Counted from the stretch's first letter, positions 1 to 7,004 are shown. The stretch is DNA of 37,405 nt from Bacteroidales bacterium (GCA_017551765.1 JAFZKV010000029.1:1-37405), one strand, 5' to 3'. The notes: generated by a model not told the origin, from the sequence alone. Program-made: numbers and translations.

Positions 1-1
1 A

Positions 2-733
2 CTTGTACGCCACGGCGAGAGCGCGTGGAACAAACTCAACCTCTTCACTGGCTGGACCGACGTGGACCTCACCGAGGCCGGCATGGCCGAAGCCTGGGAG
101 GCCGGCAAGTTGCTGGTGGCCGAAGGCTACCGCCCCGAACTCTGCTTCACTTCCTACCTCAAACGGGCCGTGAAGACCCTTAACCAGATGCTCGACGCCA
201 TGAATATGGATTGGCTGCCGGTGCAGAAAAGCTGGCGCCTGAACGAGAAAAGCTACGGCGCCATCCAAGGCCTCAATAAGGCCGACACCGCCGCCAAGTA
301 TGGCGACGAACAGGTGCTGCTTTGGCGCCGCTCCTTCGACGTGCAGCCCCCCGCCCTCGACCTGCACGACGAGCGCAGCCCCCGCCTGGACCCGCGCTAC
401 AACGAAATCCCTGATAACCTCATCCCTCTCACCGAGAGCCTCAAGGACACCATCGAGCGACTGATGCCCTACTACCGCGGCACCATCATGCCCGCCTTCG
501 ACAACCGCAACACCCTGCTGGTCGTGGCCCACGGCAACTCGCTACGTGGCATCGTCAAGGAACTCAAAGGCATGTCAAACGAGGAAATAATCAAGTTCAA
601 TTTGCCCACGGCGGTGCCCTATGTGTTCACTTTTGACGACCGCATGAACCTCGTCGAGGACAAATTCCTCGGCGACCCCGCCGTCATCGCCGCCAAGATG
701 CAAAGCGTGGCTAATCAGGCCAAAAAGAAATAG
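2..733 (+). CDS. gpmA: 2,3-bisphosphoglycerate-dependent phosphoglycerate mutase, 5' end missing
   Basis: Glycolytic enzyme that interconverts 3- and 2-phosphoglycerate in the cytosol through a phosphohistidine. The frame is open from base 2 and begins inside the catalytic motif LVRHGESAWN (phospho-acceptor His), followed by FTGWTDVDLTEAG, both typical of the dPGM family. The second active-site region VVAHGNSLRGIVK lies near residue 165. Family members are about 248 residues; here about 244 codons are seen, so only a handful of N-terminal residues and the start codon lie outside the window. It is followed after 28 nt by a strong bidirectional terminator shared with the convergent lipoprotein gene. 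Confidence 0.95.
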   Translation, partial: LVRHGESAWNKLNLFTGWTDVDLTEAGMAEAWEAGKLLVAEGYRPELCFTSYLKRAVKTLNQMLDAMNMDWLPVQKSWRLNEKSYGAIQGLNKADTAAKYGDEQVLLWRRSFDVQPPALDLHDERSPRLDPRYNEIPDNLIPLTESLKDTIERLMPYYRGTIMPAFDNRNTLLVVAHGNSLRGIVKELKGMSNEEIIKFNLPTAVPYVFTFDDRMNLVEDKFLGDPAVIAAKMQSVANQAKKK

Positions 734-761
734 CCGAGCGCAACGCGACACATTAAAACGA

Positions 762-795
762 AGAAAGCCGAAACCATTGCTGGTCTCGGCTTTCT
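762..795. terminator. Bidirectional intrinsic terminator
   Basis: Near-perfect hairpin: AGAAAGCCGA-ACC pairs with GGT-TCGGCTTTCT around a 6-nt loop. The flanking A/T bases lie inside the stem, so it can serve both strands. It separates the convergent gpmA and lipoprotein genes. Confidence 0.8.
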
Positions 796-810
796 GTTAT
801 AGCAACGTCC

Positions 811-1275
811 TCAAAACGTGAATGTGACCGACAGCGGGTCGGGATAGCAGCTGTGAAAGACGAGAGTATAGGTTCCATGTTCGATGCTGTAGAGGTCGAA
901 CTCGTTGTCCACATCGCACATGCAGTTGGCCTGCGGATTGCCTTCGTCCTCGCGCTCGTAGATGTCAATGGTCTGTCCGTTGCGGATGGCGCTGACGGTG
1001 ATGCCGCCGTTCATCCCAGCGGTGCCACAGTTGACCATCAGGTTGTGGTGCGTCACATGCAACCGCTGGCTGGCGGCATCGTATATCACGCTCGCCGAGT
1101 CGGGGCTGTAGAAACCCTTAGCATCCTTGTCGATATGCTGTAAACACTCGGAATGGCGGGCATTGCAGTTAGGGTTCACGGGTTCGAGGTCCTCGTCTTT
1201 CCCGCATTGGAAAGCCATCATCAGCACCGCGCCCATAACAACTGCTGTCATTAGTTTGAAGGGATTAGTTTTCAT
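811..1275 (-). CDS. Putative surface-exposed lipoprotein of unknown function
   Basis: A 154-residue protein that I do not recognise. The start at 1275 is preferred over the upstream frame extension because it gives a clean lipoprotein signal: MKTNPF, a hydrophobic run, then AFQC with the candidate lipidated Cys at residue 24. Gln just before the Cys is unusual for a lipobox. The residues after the Cys (G-K-D-E-D) fit the C-x-K-(D/E)2 lipoprotein export signal of Bacteroidetes, so I infer an outer-surface location. The mature part has several Cys (NPNCNARHSEC, NCGTAGM, CMCDVD, HSCYPD) and looks like a small beta-rich domain. It lies 76 nt downstream of porT on the same strand and may be co-transcribed with it. 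Confidence 0.7.
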   Translation of the reverse strand: MKTNPFKLMTAVVMGAVLMMAFQCGKDEDLEPVNPNCNARHSECLQHIDKDAKGFYSPDSASVIYDAASQRLHVTHHNLMVNCGTAGMNGGITVSAIRNGQTIDIYEREDEGNPQANCMCDVDNEFDLYSIEHGTYTLVFHSCYPDPLSVTFTF

Positions 1276-1309
1276 AATTCTTTGTTGTTTAATTTTTTTC
1301 TGCTTGACT

Positions 1310-1338
1310 AACGCCACAATGCGGTTTTTATTGCCTGC
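1310..1338 (+). repeat. 29-bp direct repeat, copy 1
   Basis: It begins AACGCCACAATGCGG and continues with TTTTTATTGCCTGC. It matches the copy at 2168-2196 in 25 of 29 positions and lies between porT and the lipoprotein gene. Weaker similarity continues about 15 nt further. Confidence 0.6.
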
Positions 1339-1351
1339 CGGGCGGCGATTC

Positions 1352-2056
1352 CTATGCTTCGATATTGATGCCTATGCTGAAAGAGGGGCCGCCGTGGAAG
1401 TAGAAGGCGTTGTCGTAATTTCCGCCAGTGCTGGGCGAGAGGAGTCCGAAACTAGCCTTCAACTCCATACCGAGACGGAGGTAGCGGGTGTCGCGATCGA
1501 AGCCTACTCCAAAGGTGTAGCGGAGGTCGTGGGCGTTTAGCCGCTGAACGCTCTCAGCGTCGCTGTCTTTGCGCAATGAGGTGAAGTCGAAACCGTAGCT
1601 GAGTCCAGAGCAGAGGTAGGGTTTAATCTTGCCACTACGAAACGGGTAGAACTTGACATCGACGGGCAACTCGCCGAGCACGCTTTCCACCTTGTAGTCG
1701 ATAGATGGCGAAATCGGTACAACGGCGTCAATCGACTCCAAATTGCGGCCAAAAAACATCACTCCCGGCATGGTACGCAGACGGAAGTGGTTCCCCAACC
1801 GGAAATCCCATATCGTGGCGATACGGAACCCGGGCACATTGAACGAGTAGTTACCATCTTCCCATGCATACGCCTCCCCACCTTGGGTGTAATAAAGGTC
1901 CACCCTGTTCTCGGTGAATCCCAGATGGAGACCATATAGCAACTTGTGACTGTCAAAACCTCCGGCTTCCTGCTCTTGTGCTTGAGCTGGTACAGAATGA
2001 AACGACAGAAAAGAAATGCACAGCAGCAGTGCTACCTTTTTGATGTGTTTTACCAT
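1352..2056 (-). CDS. porT: PorT-like outer-membrane beta-barrel protein (T9SS-associated)
   Basis: A 234-residue protein with a signal peptide (MVKHIKKVALLLCISF, cut after AQA) and alternating beta-strand patterns ending in an aromatic/hydrophobic terminal strand (SFSIGINIEA). Conserved blocks recall the PorT family: NVPGFRI, WDFRLGNHFRLRTMPG, ELPVDVKFYP, KPYLCSGLSYGFD and LRLGMELKASFGL. PorT is required for type IX secretion in Porphyromonas; its exact role is unclear. The length matches PorT (about 240 residues). The identification is supported by context, because this window also carries a protease with a T9SS sorting domain (33071-36190). It could instead be another member of the broad OMP_b-brl_2 family. 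Confidence 0.65.
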   Translation of the reverse strand: MVKHIKKVALLLCISFLSFHSVPAQAQEQEAGGFDSHKLLYGLHLGFTENRVDLYYTQGGEAYAWEDGNYSFNVPGFRIATIWDFRLGNHFRLRTMPGVMFFGRNLESIDAVVPISPSIDYKVESVLGELPVDVKFYPFRSGKIKPYLCSGLSYGFDFTSLRKDSDAESVQRLNAHDLRYTFGVGFDRDTRYLRLGMELKASFGLLSPSTGGNYDNAFYFHGGPSFSIGINIEA

Positions 2057-2167
2057 GATGTGAAAAATTTTAATTGAACATTACTATTTTATGCATTTTG
2101 CATCAATGGTATTCAATTCCTCATCATGGTGTCAGTTTAGTTATACTTTTCGTTTTACGCCTATATT

Positions 2168-2196
2168 AACGCCGCGATGCGGATTTTATTGCCCGC
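2168..2196 (+). repeat. 29-bp direct repeat, copy 2
   Basis: It begins AACGCCGCGATGCGG and continues with ATTTTATTGCCCGC. It differs from the copy at 1310-1338 at four positions. It lies about 110 nt upstream of the porT start, so the two copies bracket porT. Confidence 0.6.
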
Positions 2197-2363
2197 AGAG
2201 CGAGAGAATTTTAACATTTCAAAGGGCAATTTTGGACGATTTTGCCTTTATTGGAAATCAATAAGTTACAAGCGTAAAATTGTACTTAAAATACACATTA
2301 TGTGAATGATACGTGTTCAATTAATATTCAACTCACTGATACACAGTACCAAATACCGCCTAC

Positions 2364-2425
2364 CTCTTACTCAACTCTTACTCTTCTCTTACTCCTCTCC
2401 TACTCCTCATTTACTCAAGTAAGAG
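2364..2425 (+). repeat. 11-bp tandem array, diverged copy
   Basis: Four consecutive 11-nt units (CTCTTACTCAA, CTCTTACTCTT, CTCTTACTCCT, CTCCTACTCCT) are followed by an 18-nt unit with inverted symmetry (TTACTCAAGTAA core). The geometry (4 x 11 + 18 = 62 bp) is the same as in the GTCCGAC-type arrays at 5719-5780 and 28698-28759, although the unit sequence differs. A short palindrome ATCATGAT follows at 2459-2466. Confidence 0.55.
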
Positions 2426-2662
2426 GGGAGTAATTTAACATTTGGAGTTGACCACTAAATCATGATGGCTTAAGTCTATTTTATCCCCTGTCGGTTTTGT
2501 TGCAGCTTCGCCTCCGTCGGGCAATGGAGAGTTTGGTAAAATACACACAAAAAGGGGGCTTTCAGAGTCAACTATCCAATGTGGCAAAAACAAAAAAGAG
2601 GGTCTAATACACATTGATATTCAGTAGAATACAATGGCTGACACTAAGAAAAAGAAAAATAA

Positions 2663-2695
2663 TTTGGTCAGTTGTAAAAATGTTCGTACTTTTGC
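2663..2695 (+). promoter_or_regulatory. Bacteroidetes promoter for the tRNA cluster
   Basis: TTTG at 2663-2666 and TACTTTTGC at 2687-2695, 20 nt apart, fit the -33/-7 consensus. The predicted transcription start lies about 2700, inside the following hairpin. Confidence 0.6.
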
Positions 2696-2730
2696 ACCGC
2701 TTTTCGAGAGAGAAAAAGCGGTGCTTTTTT
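2694..2730 (+). terminator. Leader hairpin with T tract upstream of tRNA-Ser
   Basis: An 11-bp perfect stem (GCACCGCTTTT with AAAAGCGGTGC) around a 9-nt loop is followed by six T. It has the form of an intrinsic terminator but lies between the promoter and the first tRNA, overlapping the promoter's last bases. It may be an attenuator or a processing element. Confidence 0.6.
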
Positions 2731-2745
2731 AGTCAAGAAAACCAC

Positions 2746-2836
2746 GGAGAGGTGGGTGAGTGGCTGAAACCAACAGTTTGCTAAACTGTCGTACTCGATT
2801 AGGGTACCGGGGGTTCGAATCCCCCCTTCTCCGCCA
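2746..2836 (+). tRNA. tRNA-Ser(GCT)
   Basis: Class II tRNA with a long variable arm. The acceptor stem GGAGAGG pairs with CTTCTCC (one G-T pair). The anticodon stem ACAGT/ACTGT carries GCT at 2780-2782. The T arm has GGTTCGAATCC. The discriminator G and an encoded CCA end the gene at 2836, whereas the next two tRNAs lack encoded CCA. Confidence 0.95.
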
Positions 2837-2837
2837 G

Positions 2838-2863
2838 AAAGACGCCCTACGGCGTCTTTTTTT
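2838..2863 (+). terminator. Intrinsic terminator between tRNA-Ser and tRNA-Pro
   Basis: Stem AAAGACGCC/GGCGTCTTT with loop CTAC, followed by more T. It would end or attenuate transcripts from tRNA-Ser before tRNA-Pro. Confidence 0.7.
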
Positions 2864-2876
2864 ATGGCACTGCCAT

Positions 2877-2951
2877 CGGGATATAGCGAAGTCCGGTTAT
2901 CGCGCCTGCTTTGGGAGCAGGAGATCCCCAGTTCGAATCTGGGTGTCCCGA
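2877..2951 (+). tRNA. tRNA-Pro(TGG)
   Basis: Acceptor stem CGGGATA pairs with TGTCCCG. The anticodon stem CCTGC/GCAGG has loop TTTGGGA with anticodon TGG at 2912-2914. The T arm is CCCAGTTCGAATCTGGG. CCA is not encoded. TGG can read all proline codons with wobble. Confidence 0.95.
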
Positions 2952-2954
2952 CTT

Positions 2955-3028
2955 GGCCCTGTAGCTCAGCTGGATAGAGCGAGAGTCTTCTAAACTCTAG
3001 GTCCTGCGTTCGAGTCGCAGCAGGGTCA
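2955..3028 (+). tRNA. tRNA-Arg(TCT)
   Basis: Acceptor GGCCCTG pairs with CAGGGTC. The D arm is GCTC..GAGC. The anticodon stem AGAGT/ACTCT carries TCT at 2989-2991, and the T arm has GTTCGAGTC. CCA is not encoded. It starts 3 nt after tRNA-Pro, so the two are co-transcribed. It reads AGA/AGG codons. Confidence 0.95.
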
Positions 3029-3030
3029 CA

Positions 3031-3070
3031 AAAAAAGAAGCCGATACAATCATGTATCGGCTTCTTTTTT
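3031..3070. terminator. Strong bidirectional intrinsic terminator
   Basis: A perfect 18-bp stem (AAAAAAGAAGCCGATACA and its complement) with loop ATCA. It has a T tract on both strands, ending the tRNA cluster on + and the feo operon on -. It overlaps the last codons and stop (3050-3052) of the small Feo gene. Confidence 0.9.
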
Positions 3071-3211
3071 ATTGCACTCGCCCCGATAGGGGCATCCGCT
3101 ACAGCCGCACCCGCAGCCCCCGTCCTTCCTCTTGACGGTACGCAGCAAGCGGCGCACGGCAAAGAAAACCGCAGCAGCCACAATCAATATGACTATAATC
3201 GTCTGTGTCAT
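3050..3211 (-). CDS. FeoB-associated Cys-rich membrane protein
   Basis: A 53-residue protein with an N-terminal membrane helix (MTQTIIVILIVAAAVFFAV) and a Cys-rich tail (GGCGCGCSGCPYRGEC). This is the signature of the small protein family that follows feoB in many Bacteroidetes and Firmicutes. The start at 3211 overlaps the feoAB stop by 4 nt (ATGA), indicating translational coupling. The tail may bind iron or act as a metallochaperone for ferrous iron leaving FeoB; this is inferred from the Cys cluster. Its 3' end lies inside the bidirectional terminator shared with the tRNA cluster. Confidence 0.85.
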   Translation of the reverse strand: MTQTIIVILIVAAAVFFAVRRLLRTVKRKDGGCGCGCSGCPYRGECNKKEADT

Positions 3212-5628
3212 AGCAGCAACGTACCTATTTGGAAGAACAGCGTGCTCACAATCCAAGCCAAGCCAATGGTGTAGGCCATAGTAAAGAAGGCCCACTTCCA
3301 CTTGCCGCTCTCGTTCTTGATGGCCACAATGGTGCTGACACACGGCATGTACAACAGAATGAACAGCAGCATGGATGCGGCCGACAATGGCGTCATATTG
3401 TTGCGCACAAGTTCGCTTATGCTCGCGGAGTCTTCCAGATTTTCCAAATTCTCCGGAATATCCGGGGTGGAGTACAGCACAGCCATCGTGCTGGCCACCA
3501 CCTCCTTGGCACCTACACCTGCCAACAGCGACACACTCTGGCGCCAATCAAAGCCGCAAGGCTTCATGGCGGGCTCGATGGTCTTGCCAATCTTGGCCAT
3601 GTAGCTGTTTTCGGCCTGCACATGGCGGTCCTCATGCGTGGGGTAGTAGCTCAGGGCCCACACGATGATGCTGGCACCGAGGATGATAGTACCCATCTTT
3701 TTGAGGTATTCCTTGCCTTTCTCCCATGTGTGGCGCAACACCGCCTTGGCCGTCGGCATGCGGTAGGGCGGCAGCTCCATAACGAACGGCAGGCTCTCGC
3801 CCTTGACAAAGAAACGGCTGAACAGCTTGGCCATCAGTACCGCCATCACCATGCCCAGCAAATACAGCCCCATGAGCACAAAGGCGGCCCACTTACTGAA
3901 AAACGCCGACACAAGTATCACATACACAGGTATACGTGCCGAGCAACTCATCATGGGAATGACCAACATGGTGAGCAGGCGGCTCTTGCGGTCCTCAATG
4001 GTGCGTGTGGCCATGATGGCCGGCACATTGCAGCCGAAGCCCATAATCATCGGGATGAAGCTCTTGCCGTGCAGACCCATGCGGTGCATCAACTTGTCCA
4101 TGATGAAGGCCGCGCGCGCCATATAGCCACTGTCCTCCATGAAGGAAATGAAAAGATAGAGTATCAGGATATTGGGCAGGAAGACCAGCACCGAGCCCAC
4201 GCCGGCGATAATGCCGTCGCACAGCAGGCTCTTCAGCGGGCCGTCGTTCATGGCCGACCCTACCACCTCGCCCAGCCAGCCGAACAATGCCTCGAGCCAA
4301 TCCATCGGGTACTGCCCCACGGCGAAGGTGCAGAAGAAGGTGATGAACATCACCACCAGGAACACCGGATAGCCCAGCCAGCGGTGGGTCACCACGGCGT
4401 CAATCTTGTCGGTCAGGGCGTGCAGGTTGCTCTTCTCGTTCTTCTCGTAGCACTCGGCCAAAGCACCACGCACAAAGGCATATTTGGCGTCGGTGATGGC
4501 GCTCTCAATGTCCTGATGGGCATGCGTGTCGCCGCCGTGCTCTTTCTGTATATGCTCCGCATCGTCAACGGTGTGGCTGTGGCTCTTCATGTACTCCTCG
4601 GCAATCCGATTGCGCATTTTCAACACGCTGCCGTCGGGGTCGCGCTGCTGCACATACTGCTCCAGCTGTTTATCGTTCTCCAACAGTTTGATGGCCAGGA
4701 AACGGGTGGAGAGCGAGTCGCTGAAGCCGTGCTCGTAGAGCTCGGTGCGCAGCCGACGGATGCAGTCGCCAAGCACCTTGCCGTGGTTCACATGGATGTG
4801 GCGAGTCTTCTCGTCGCGCCCTTCGAACACCTCGATAATCTTGTCAAACAGCTGGTTGATGCCGTCGCCCGAGCGGCCCGTGGTGGGCACAATGGGCATG
4901 CCCAGCAGGGTGCTCAGTTGGTCGATGTCGAGCCGGTCGCCGCTGCGCTGCAACTCGTCGTACATGTTCAGCGCCATCACCATCGTGATGTCCATGTCGA
5001 TAAGCTGCGTGGTTAGGTAGAGGTTGCGCTCCAGGTTGCTGCCGTCCACCACATTGAGTATAATGTCGGGATTCTTCTCAAGGATGTGCTTGCGCACATA
5101 GAGCTCCTCGGGCGAGTAGGCGCTGAGCGAGTAGGTGCCCGGCAGGTCGACGAGGTGGAACGTGTAGCCGCCGTGTTGGAAGGTGCCCACCTTCTCGTCG
5201 ACGGTGACGCCGCTGTAGTTGCCCACACGCTCATGGGCATTGGCGGCGATATTGAAGATGCTGGTTTTTCCGCAGTTGGGATTACCTACAAGGGCCACGT
5301 TGATGGTCTTGCCACGCTCGGCGGCAATGTGGTGCATGGCGTCGCAATCGGGCGCCTCCAAGGGCTTGTAGTCGTCGTGGTGCACTATCTCGCGCTCGGC
5401 CTCTTTCTCACTCACTATCTCCACCTTCATGGCATCGCTGCGCCGAAGCGACACCTCAAAATTCATGATGCGGTACTTGATGGGGTCTTTCAGTGGTGCA
5501 TTGAGGACGGACTCGACGGTCACCCCCTTGATGAAGCCCATCTCGATGATGCGCTTGCGGAAGGCACCGTGACCCACCACGCGCACCACCACACCGCGTT
5601 CACCCGTCTGTAGTTCAGATAGTAACAT
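3208..5628 (-). CDS. feoB: FeoA-FeoB fusion, ferrous iron transporter
   Basis: An 806-residue inner-membrane transporter that imports Fe2+. Residues 1-75 form a FeoA (SH3-like) domain, normally a separate small protein; the fusion is usual in Bacteroidales. The GTPase domain follows: G1 GNPNCGKT (115-122), G2 NYSGVTVDEK, G3 DLPG (161-164) and G4 NMYD (221-224). The C-terminal half holds the Gate helices with many hydrophobic segments, including GFGCNVPAIMATRT (conserved Cys-Pro motif) and LLAGVGAKEVVAS. The linker between GTPase and membrane domains carries six His in residues 350-371, which may be a metal-sensing loop. Transcription starts from the promoter at 5655-5663. The downstream Cys-rich gene overlaps by 4 nt. 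Confidence 0.95.
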   Translation of the reverse strand: MLLSELQTGERGVVVRVVGHGAFRKRIIEMGFIKGVTVESVLNAPLKDPIKYRIMNFEVSLRRSDAMKVEIVSEKEAEREIVHHDDYKPLEAPDCDAMHHIAAERGKTINVALVGNPNCGKTSIFNIAANAHERVGNYSGVTVDEKVGTFQHGGYTFHLVDLPGTYSLSAYSPEELYVRKHILEKNPDIILNVVDGSNLERNLYLTTQLIDMDITMVMALNMYDELQRSGDRLDIDQLSTLLGMPIVPTTGRSGDGINQLFDKIIEVFEGRDEKTRHIHVNHGKVLGDCIRRLRTELYEHGFSDSLSTRFLAIKLLENDKQLEQYVQQRDPDGSVLKMRNRIAEEYMKSHSHTVDDAEHIQKEHGGDTHAHQDIESAITDAKYAFVRGALAECYEKNEKSNLHALTDKIDAVVTHRWLGYPVFLVVMFITFFCTFAVGQYPMDWLEALFGWLGEVVGSAMNDGPLKSLLCDGIIAGVGSVLVFLPNILILYLFISFMEDSGYMARAAFIMDKLMHRMGLHGKSFIPMIMGFGCNVPAIMATRTIEDRKSRLLTMLVIPMMSCSARIPVYVILVSAFFSKWAAFVLMGLYLLGMVMAVLMAKLFSRFFVKGESLPFVMELPPYRMPTAKAVLRHTWEKGKEYLKKMGTIILGASIIVWALSYYPTHEDRHVQAENSYMAKIGKTIEPAMKPCGFDWRQSVSLLAGVGAKEVVASTMAVLYSTPDIPENLENLEDSASISELVRNNMTPLSAASMLLFILLYMPCVSTIVAIKNESGKWKWAFFTMAYTIGLAWIVSTLFFQIGTLLL

Positions 5629-5654
5629 GCGTTTCTTTTAGTTTTATTCCGACT

Positions 5655-5663
5655 GCAAAGATA
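5655..5663 (-). promoter_or_regulatory. -7 promoter box for feoAB
   Basis: TATCTTTGC on the minus strand, 27 nt upstream of the feoAB start codon. A one-mismatch -33 box (ATTG) lies 20 nt further upstream. The surrounding 16 bases TTGTATCTTTGCAGTC are identical to the divergent promoter at 5915-5930. Confidence 0.7.
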
Positions 5664-5718
5664 CAACAAGGTACGCACGCGCGCAATCACCAAAAATGGT
5701 GATTTTCCACCCCTCCCC

Positions 5719-5830
5719 CTCCGACTCATGTCCGACTCAACTCCGGCTGTGGTCCGACTAAAGTCCGACCACAGTCGGACAAAACACGTTCTATCCACGT
5801 CGTTGCTCCGAATATGTCGTGCACGAGATA
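5719..5830 (+). repeat. 112-bp repeat element, copy 1
   Basis: Four 11-nt units (CTCCGACTCAT, GTCCGACTCAA, CTCCGGCTGTG, GTCCGACTAAA) are followed by the 18-nt inverted unit GTCCGACCACAGTCGGAC (ending 5780). A 32-nt spacer and a near-palindrome TATGTCGTGCACGAGATA (5813-5830) complete it. The copy at 28648-28759 on the opposite strand has exactly the same layout and lengths (62 + 32 + 18). I do not recognise the element. Confidence 0.75.
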
Positions 5831-5917
5831 ACCCTGCTTTTGCACCTTCCCTGCCTGCGGTGTCATTCATCATTGATGCCAGAGGCATAATAGCACTGCC
5901 AAATCAAAAAAAAGTTG

Positions 5918-5926
5918 TATCTTTGC
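5918..5926 (+). promoter_or_regulatory. -7 promoter box for the CNNM gene
   Basis: TATCTTTGC, a perfect TAnnTTTGC, 22 nt upstream of the ATG at 5949. No clear TTTG -33 box is visible. The short leader argues for the ATG at 5949 rather than the TTG at 5937. Confidence 0.65.
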
Positions 5927-5948
5927 AGTCATATTATTGGAAACTGAG

Positions 5949-7004
5949 ATGACGTTACTGATTGTCTTTCTGGCAGGTGCGATGGCCATATCGTTCCTGT
6001 GTTCGGTGTTGGAGTCGGTTTTGATGTCCACACCGTTGTCGTATATCAATATGCGCGAAGACGAAGGCTACAAAGGTGCTATTCTGTTCAAGAAATACAA
6101 GACCGACAATGCCCGTGCGATAGCTGCCATACTGAGCCTCAACACGATAGCCAACACCATCGGTGCCGCCGGCGTGGGCCGCCAAGCCACGCTGGTGTTC
6201 GGCAGCCATTGGTTCGGGCTGGTGTCGGCTGTGGTCACCGTCCTGATTTTGGTTTTTGGCGAAATCATTCCCAAAACCCTCGGCACCAACAGTTGGCGCC
6301 GCTTGATGGGCTTCACGGCCTATACCATCCGCACGCTGATTTTCGTCCTGTTCCCCATCGTGGTGGCGGTGCAGTGGCTCACCAAGCTTGTCGCCAAGAA
6401 GGACGAGGAGGAGGCCGTGGTCAGTCGTGAGGAGGTGGCCGCAATGGCCGACATGGGCGAGGACGAGGGGGTGATTGACGAGGACGAGAACAAGATTATC
6501 CAGAACGTCATCAAGCTGAACGACATCAAGGCCTATGACGTGATGACACCGCGTGTGGTGGCCGCCACGGCGCCTGAGCGGATGACCCTCAAGCAGTTCT
6601 ACCGCACCGACGAGTACAGCCACTTCTCGCGCATCCCCGTCTATGCCGAGGAGGAGGATTTCATCACAGGCTATGTGCTTCGCAGCGAGGCGCTCGAGGA
6701 GCTGGCCGAGGACCATTTCAGCAAGACCTTGGGCGACATCAAGCGCACCATCCCCCTCTTCAACGAGGAGATGAGCGTGGCCGACATCTGGGACAACCTG
6801 CTGAAACACAAGGAGCAGATTGGCGGCATCATCGACGAGTACGGCTCATTCCAGGGCATCATCACGCTGGAGGACATCATCGAGACCATCTTCGGCCTGG
6901 AGATTATCGACGAGAGCGACGAGGTGACCGACATGCAGCAGTACGCCCGTGAGCGCTGGCAGCAACGCCAGCGCCGTTTCAAAGAGATTAAGCTGCCCGA
7001 GTAG
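5949..7004 (+). CDS. CNNM/DUF21 and CBS-pair membrane protein (hemolysin C / CorC-type)
   Basis: A 351-residue membrane protein. An N-terminal DUF21/CNNM domain (about 1-145) has hydrophobic helices and the motif VFGEIIPKTLG, typical of the cyclin M/CorC transporter family linked to Mg2+ or Co2+ efflux. A CBS pair (about 195-320) follows, with VMTPR at its start and GGIIDEYGSFQGIITLEDIIE. Most relatives carry a further CorC_HlyC domain and reach 420-450 residues; this one stops just after the second CBS motif, so that domain is absent. The start at ATG 5949 is chosen over TTG 5937 because it leaves a normal leader after the promoter. It converges on the DUF4954 gene with a 3-nt gap. Confidence 0.88.
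   Translation: MTLLIVFLAGAMAISFLCSVLESVLMSTPLSYINMREDEGYKGAILFKKYKTDNARAIAAILSLNTIANTIGAAGVGRQATLVFGSHWFGLVSAVVTVLILVFGEIIPKTLGTNSWRRLMGFTAYTIRTLIFVLFPIVVAVQWLTKLVAKKDEEEAVVSREEVAAMADMGEDEGVIDEDENKIIQNVIKLNDIKAYDVMTPRVVAATAPERMTLKQFYRTDEYSHFSRIPVYAEEEDFITGYVLRSEALEELAEDHFSKTLGDIKRTIPLFNEEMSVADIWDNLLKHKEQIGGIIDEYGSFQGIITLEDIIETIFGLEIIDESDEVTDMQQYARERWQQRQRRFKEIKLPE

Larger units (their letters stand above)
2057..2745. other. Intergenic region between porT and the tRNA cluster
   Basis: No convincing gene in about 690 nt. It holds the second copy of the 29-bp repeat (2168-2196), an 11-bp-period array (2364-2425), the tRNA promoter (2663-2695) and a leader hairpin (2694-2730). The rest is AT-rich sequence in which I see no further structure. 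No TAnnTTTG box could be assigned to porT. Confidence 0.6.
5629..5948. other. Divergent intergenic region between feoAB and the CNNM gene
   Basis: About 320 nt without a gene. It contains a promoter for each flanking gene and, between them, a 112-bp repeat element (5719-5830). A 7-bp-stem hairpin (AATCACC/GGTGATT, about 5685-5704) lies beside the repeat. No clear Fur box was recognised. Confidence 0.7.

Noticed and set aside
3229-5016. Long open frame on + opposite feoAB
   Set aside because: Antisense shadow of the GC-rich feoAB gene; its translation is His/Gln-rich without domains, while the minus strand reads a full FeoA-FeoB.
5655-5700. Fur box upstream of feoAB
   Set aside because: No 19-bp inverted GATAAT-like sequence could be made out in the leader.
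5719-5780. CRISPR-like array
   Set aside because: Units are 11 bp, contiguous and without unique spacers; no cas genes nearby.
5937-5951. TTG start for the CNNM protein
   Set aside because: It lies only about 10 nt after the -7 box, so at or before the transcript start; the ATG at 5949 is better placed.
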